From positions 1-8,175 of the forward strand of contig JACOVV010000051.1 of assembly GCA_016177145.1 (NCBI GenBank): 8,175 nucleotides of DNA. Reading direction: 5' to 3'. The stretch is from Candidatus Omnitrophota bacterium (GTDB lineage: Bacteria; Omnitrophota; Gorgyraeia; JACOVV01). The notes under the pieces were generated by a model. The model was not told the DNA's origin. It made no database searches and worked only from the letters and a program-made list of their open reading frames with translations. The translations under genes and the position numbers were made by a program. Below, piece after piece: positions 5,201 to 8,175 of this stretch (within the stretch, counting starts at the first letter, position 1; every line of letters starts with the position of its first letter).

Positions 5201-8175
5201 TCCAAATCTGTTTTAAATTCAGGAAAGTCGTTCCTGTCGCCTGCGCGGTGTAATCCTCGTCTAAGAAAAGCCCTTCGGCAAACTGCTTAAGGTTCCCTTC
5301 CAGGGATTCAACAAAACCTTCGCTATTCTTGACCAACACTCCCCCGGCGTCTATCCCGCCGGCGACATTGGCATACTGCACGACAGCCATCCTGCCGGGA
5401 TTACTCCGGAAATCATCCATCGCATCGGCAACCGCTAAATCTCCCCCCCCTACCGGAGCCCTGCTGGAGCTGTTTTGGAACACCAATACCGACAACCCAT
5501 TCCCTTTAACCACCAACGCCGCTTTCGCCAAGGGCATTCCCATTCGCTGGGAATCAAAGAGAAGCGTGCGCAGTAGATCGAGTGTGGCGTGCTCATATTT
5601 TTCCGTCAGTTTCAAATCAACAGCCAGTTGGGCCTCCAGTGACTTCGGCTGAACGACTCCTTTTGAATCAATATACCCATTCCGCACCAAATCATCCCAG
5701 CAGGCCGCGGCATTCCCGATCCCTCCTTCCAATTGCTCTAAAGAAATAGCCCCCTGTTCTTCCACTGGAATTAATTCAATTCGTTTTTCATCCACTTCAT
5801 ACCCCATCCGTTTCAGACGAGCAACGGTATAGGATCCTGAATTTTCCACCAGAGTCCCTTCTAAACTCCCGACGGTGCCGCTGGGGCTGTAGATGTTGAG
5901 CGGATTGAGCCCTCCGCTGGAGAATGGACTTCTGATACGTCCGCCTGCTTCGTTGTCAGGAGAGTCAACATCGTTGTACATCCTTAGTCTTCCTCTTGCT
6001 CTGCCAGTGTATCGTTCATATTTTCTCGTTAATTCCTCCATTTGTTGCGGAGTTGCCGCAGACTGGAGCGCCAGCTCCAGCGCTAGTTCCGCCGGAGTCG
6101 GCCACACGACCTGACGGAGACTCTGATGATTCACAGCGACCTGTTCTGGATCTAAACCGGCCTCCTGGACGAAATCGTCTAACACCGCGCGAATCGCATC
6201 CTCTGTGAAAGCGCTGACGATCAGGTGGAGAAATCCTTCCCGCTTCTCAGGGAATCGCTCCAGAAAACGAGCCCATTTCCGCAGGAGCAGTTTCAGATAA
6301 CTGGCATCGGCTTCATGGGCGAAATGCCAATTGACGACTTGTTTGATCACGTTGGCCCCGCCAAAACGGGTCCCCATCCCCCCCGCAGGAACGCCATAGA
6401 CCAGCGCCCCTTCTCTCATCCCTTCAGACAACGCCCGGATTTTCTCCCCAAAGAAGGCCTTGTAAGTCCGGCTCATCGTAAAAAGAAAGTGGTTATAGGG
6501 GAGAACTTCCGGATTGGGGGCCAGTTGAAGCGCCGTCAGCAGGAATTCCTCTTCGGTCGTTCCCTGGCCATTCTCCTCTTGCCGGACGATCGTTTCCTTA
6601 AGTTCCCTGATTTCTTCGTTCAACCGAACGTAAAATTCCTTGCCGCAAAACCGGGTGCCGTCTTTTTTAGTCCCATCATAGCTGTTGACCCTATCAATGA
6701 TTTGCCCTTCAAATATGGCGCGAAACCCCTGATATTTTTTTTGAATCCCATCAATCTCTCCGCCATTGGCCAGTATCTCACCCATCCTACTGATGTCCTC
6801 CTCCGTATAAGGAAGTAGCAAGTCAAGCTTGTTTTCTTCTGAAGCCGTATAAATAAGAACTTGTTGCTCTGCGCCGAGCTGAGCAATCAGCCGAATATTC
6901 GCTAATAGACGATCTCGAATCAACTTCCTGACTTCCGGATTCGCTCCGGGGGCGTTGAAGCGTTGATAAACCGTGGTAAAAACATTTTGAGTGGCCGTTT
7001 CGAGACTTTCCCTTTCTCCCCCTCGCCCTTGAGTGAGATCCGACAAAATTTTTTCGTCCAGATAGGGACGTACAACAGGGTTAATCGTCAGGGCGTCTTT
7101 CGCTTCTAATATCGGACTCCCTTCCGCTTTGATGACTGGAACACGCGCTAAAATCGCCTCCGCTTCATCGGGGCTATAAAGAATGTGTTTCTTTTGCATT
7201 CCCCGATGCACCGCTCCTAACTTTTTCCCCAGCGGTTCGATGATTCTTTTTTGACGGCGCTCCGATGCAACCGGATCGAGCAGGCGGACCCTGGCCCCAC
7301 GCGCCGTCAATCGGGAACGATAGGGCTGCGGTTCATCCTCAACCGGACCCAGTTTCCCCCGGCTATGGATCGCTTGTTCAATCCGCTCTTTGGCTTCCTG
7401 CATCAATTGTTGGATTCGTTCCTCGCTCATCTGCGGCGGGAAAAAGAGCAAGACGCTTCCTGTCGACCGGGCGCCGGTGATCCCATAACTGAATCCTTCC
7501 GATCCATAATCGGTGATCATTGTCTCCAGCGCGTCAATGACAATGGGATTAATGGAAACCACCGCTAAGGACTCCCGCAGAGGAACAGCGGCTCTCGCCA
7601 ATCGCCCGGCTTGCACGGTATCCCCTCGGATCAACGCCTTGACCATTTCCAAAGTGATCTGCGCCCACGCGTCCGACTGCGGCACTACCTTATTGATCAT
7701 CTGATTGACATACACCTGGTTGAGCGTATCTTCCGCCGTGTCCGTCATGCCGATTCGCAGAATCCGGATTCCATGTTCCAGTTTCTGCCGCGCGTCGGCT
7801 GAAAGAGAAACAGAAGTCACGGTGGGAATAATCCCTCCCTTAAAAGAAACCTGCCTGCCATTGATTTCTCCCCGCATCGGTTCTCCGGCAGTCAATAATC
7901 GGAGCCCGCCGGCATCTCCAACAGCGGGATTGCCCGTTCGGCCGCCGGCAACGTCATCTTGAGTCCCCGACATCCAGCCGGCGATCCAGGCAAAACGCTG
8001 GGCCGTCAAAATGGACAACATCATCTGCTCTTCCGAATCGTGATATTCCCAAACCTGCTCACCGCTGTGAATTCTCAATCCTTCTCGTGACGAGGCAGCT
8101 TCTCCTTTGGCATTGATGGAGAAATCCAAAGAAAGTCCCCACCCATCTTCTGGAATCTCAACAGGAATATCGTCA
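2262..8175 (-). CDS. Giant multidomain sugar-nucleotide protein, 5'-truncated: GHMP sugar kinase, UDPGP-like nucleotidyltransferase, HAD-phosphatase-like segment
   Basis: The gene is incomplete at its 5' end. The frame stays open for 15 codons above a TTG at 8129-8127 and leaves the window, so that TTG is not the start; residue 1 below is this TTG only for numbering. Stop is TAG at 2264-2262. Domains: (a) about 1-230, the C-terminal part of a GHMP kinase like the fucokinase half of FKP, with GTQDDVAGG at 55-63, GLRLLTAGE at 75-83, RIGMTDTAEDTL at 124-135 and a glycine-loop equivalent near 216-228; (b) 260-540, charged helical linker; (c) about 545-1000, UDPGP fold with PAGGMGTRFGG at 581-591, K596, LIVSAFTEDA at 636-645, NHQS at 667-670, GG at 929-930 and NLKQIW at 971-976; (d) 1000-1510, helical, TPR-like around 1106-1140; (e) about 1530-1680, HAD-like with SISGD at 1567-1571, VSK at 1641-1643 and GDSITDQGEF at 1665-1674; (f) 1755-1955, unrecognised. 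The kinase-pyrophosphorylase pairing suggests sugar salvage to an NDP-sugar; the substrate is unknown. Several catalytic positions look substituted (see findings). No signal peptide or membrane segment is visible in this part. Confidence 0.9.
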   Translation of the reverse strand, partial: DDIPVEIPEDGWGLSLDFSINAKGEAASSREGLRIHSGEQVWEYHDSEEQMMLSILTAQRFAWIAGWMSGTQDDVAGGRTGNPAVGDAGGLRLLTAGEPMRGEINGRQVSFKGGIIPTVTSVSLSADARQKLEHGIRILRIGMTDTAEDTLNQVYVNQMINKVVPQSDAWAQITLEMVKALIRGDTVQAGRLARAAVPLRESLAVVSINPIVIDALETMITDYGSEGFSYGITGARSTGSVLLFFPPQMSEERIQQLMQEAKERIEQAIHSRGKLGPVEDEPQPYRSRLTARGARVRLLDPVASERRQKRIIEPLGKKLGAVHRGMQKKHILYSPDEAEAILARVPVIKAEGSPILEAKDALTINPVVRPYLDEKILSDLTQGRGGERESLETATQNVFTTVYQRFNAPGANPEVRKLIRDRLLANIRLIAQLGAEQQVLIYTASEENKLDLLLPYTEEDISRMGEILANGGEIDGIQKKYQGFRAIFEGQIIDRVNSYDGTKKDGTRFCGKEFYVRLNEEIRELKETIVRQEENGQGTTEEEFLLTALQLAPNPEVLPYNHFLFTMSRTYKAFFGEKIRALSEGMREGALVYGVPAGGMGTRFGGANVIKQVVNWHFAHEADASYLKLLLRKWARFLERFPEKREGFLHLIVSAFTEDAIRAVLDDFVQEAGLDPEQVAVNHQSLRQVVWPTPAELALELALQSAATPQQMEELTRKYERYTGRARGRLRMYNDVDSPDNEAGGRIRSPFSSGGLNPLNIYSPSGTVGSLEGTLVENSGSYTVARLKRMGYEVDEKRIELIPVEEQGAISLEQLEGGIGNAAACWDDLVRNGYIDSKGVVQPKSLEAQLAVDLKLTEKYEHATLDLLRTLLFDSQRMGMPLAKAALVVKGNGLSVLVFQNSSSRAPVGGGDLAVADAMDDFRSNPGRMAVVQYANVAGGIDAGGVLVKNSEGFVESLEGNLKQFAEGLFLDEDYTAQATGTTFLNLKQIWKLMSYGGVEEYLKTNLDERRRKMRTQMDQEWEPVYALKQRREELVGRSDDWMVLQTEHVLARILSGWVPRKFGKETVRFQETTARVSYRDDKNVGALLDSLTQDTSFRGTPLRTRLPVNLDQHYHWAQAVSGWIEWAQLYRQIGLIREAFVASQRARQALRELDKGEVSSRELSGGVREILSSLESELQRQIGETNTAHTQLTTEQITNDFLRAFNWTQNIGITELDPSEIQIELESLSRLVRTIDLLLLQQQETVSPNDEKSLRFIRAEVIALINQVIDLVGTSAAGLPVQEKGFRVFSHKIRCLIDKDATIEDPGTPLQQAPLTALGRPNEPITPDQARQLIQFAVRGAIIDILTGSTALEAWNHVFVPVLSVIQQMELPRIAQVIALRRIRILANDGSSVVSVDTANSQFKAKKLEHNQRYEGGQWVSLRSLLRYQGDRSEDKSNRLAVWDVAIHSFLKRFFSERRPQDLLGLDDNPQTREQQVRSLKEFIDQLKLPAKALPDMTAMSEEEFHNAHESLAWGLRQMLNNQPPGDWKNILNRILNPENGSSSLQNKLDGRDSSPLTADEELLAAFSLIHFKESDWTFGSISGDHLDKLYNNRKDHRLAPLAALLLNNTAFWSEVSSMSKTALTAARLVDQDHQEIPFTIRAGPGYFNVAFGGVSKINFLSGMLQDPLTLNNVVLVMGDSITDQGEFPTVARQKISSPELVEELKQQFPAQVVSSYLRAEVDSRQEVIRIRKKGTLSPNQLTEMKQWSDRPQWQEVVETLSRSEEAVYPLQGMNASIAASFRIKLEGRVGTVEFEGPMSLTDYAYLSRSVTLNHADTGWNRSVIGLHHNSMAMHQERLLLRFLLGTMVEMDAVERSKRMRAGLLRTQYSFSTLDPLKNGHTIRRWGPAAFYPIVDAVLQVAEQDPIYGRGLSPTEVTPIRDQMVRAVVETMNRSHVEGVRVILPETLKKTRPVSSERQSAENAPEHFL
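2298..2304 (-). promoter_or_regulatory. Possible weak ribosome binding site for the UDPGP gene
   Basis: The minus strand reads GGAGAGG at 2304-2298, with a 13-base gap to the ATG at 2284. This purine run resembles a Shine-Dalgarno site, but the spacing is longer than usual. It lies inside the 3' end of the giant gene. Ribosomes finishing at the TAG (2264-2262) would already be over this start, so coupling could compensate for a poor site. There is no room for a separate promoter between the genes, and I see no convincing one. Confidence 0.3.
2321..2327 (-). repeat. A7 homopolymer just before the gene junction
   Basis: The coding strand reads TTG followed by seven A and then CC, within the codons for L-K-K-T near the giant protein's C-terminus (residues 1934-1937). 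Loss of one A, or a +1 slip here, would move the ribosome into the frame of the downstream gene past its TGA and fuse the two proteins. Whether it does so cannot be told from sequence alone. Confidence 0.5.
5443..5450 (-). repeat. G8 homopolymer inside the giant gene's UDPGP domain
   Basis: Eight consecutive G on the coding strand encode Gly894-Gly895 and most of Gly896 in the segment APVGGGDLA. A one-base change would truncate the giant protein in the middle. Such tracts can act as slippage (phase-variation) sites in some bacteria, but they can also arise by chance. Confidence 0.5.

Noticed and set aside
2931..7962. Plus-strand ORFs of 62-197 codons and short minus-strand ORFs inside the giant gene
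   Set aside because: They are shadows of the continuous minus-strand frame and show no family motifs of their own.
8127..8129. TTG at 8129 as the start of the giant protein
   Set aside because: The frame is open above it to the window edge, and the kinase domain needs sequence further upstream, so it is an internal Leu codon.
1..8175. tRNA, rRNA, CRISPR, insertion sequence, riboswitch or terminator hairpin
   Set aside because: No cloverleaf, repeat array, inverted terminal repeats or GC stem with a U-run was seen, and nearly every base lies inside one of the two genes.

Overview
The window is coding almost from end to end, and both genes lie on the minus strand and run off the edges. I see no RNA gene, mobile element, CRISPR array or intergenic region. 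Reading 8175 down to 1, the first gene is the 3' part (at least 1,970 codons) of a giant multidomain protein. The second is an almost complete, 3'-truncated gene (761 codons visible) for a UDPGP-superfamily nucleotidyltransferase. The two overlap by 23 bases in different frames, so they are probably co-transcribed and translationally coupled.

Region 8175-2262 is the giant gene. Its visible part opens inside a GHMP-type sugar kinase domain that resembles the kinase half of bacterial/plant fucokinase-GDP-fucose pyrophosphorylase (FKP/FKGP). It continues through a charged helical linker into a UDP-glucose-pyrophosphorylase-like (UDPGP) domain, then a long helical region with a TPR-like stretch. 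Next comes a segment that reads like a HAD-type sugar phosphatase, and last a C-terminal region I do not recognise. Several catalytic positions look altered in the kinase, pyrophosphorylase and phosphatase-like parts, so some of these modules may be non-catalytic.

Region 2284-1 encodes a protein with a hydrophobic N-terminus followed by a well-conserved nucleotidyltransferase. It mixes UDP-N-acetylhexosamine pyrophosphorylase (UAP1) features with UGPase/UDP-sugar pyrophosphorylase features, and then has a beta-helix-like C-terminal extension. This gene does not show up as a simple start-to-stop ORF because it leaves the window at base 1, but its frame is open over the whole 2,284 bases.

Together the domains suggest sugar-nucleotide metabolism: a sugar kinase makes a sugar 1-phosphate, a UDPGP enzyme activates it to an NDP-sugar, and a phosphatase-like module may act or regulate. 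The intact-looking pyrophosphorylase is the separate downstream protein, while the one inside the giant protein looks degenerate. The very large ORF, tight packing and eukaryote-like UDPGP enzymes suggest an uncultivated bacterium with giant genes. The Omnitrophota (OP3) or another PVC-related lineage is my guess, but the sequence alone does not establish taxonomy.
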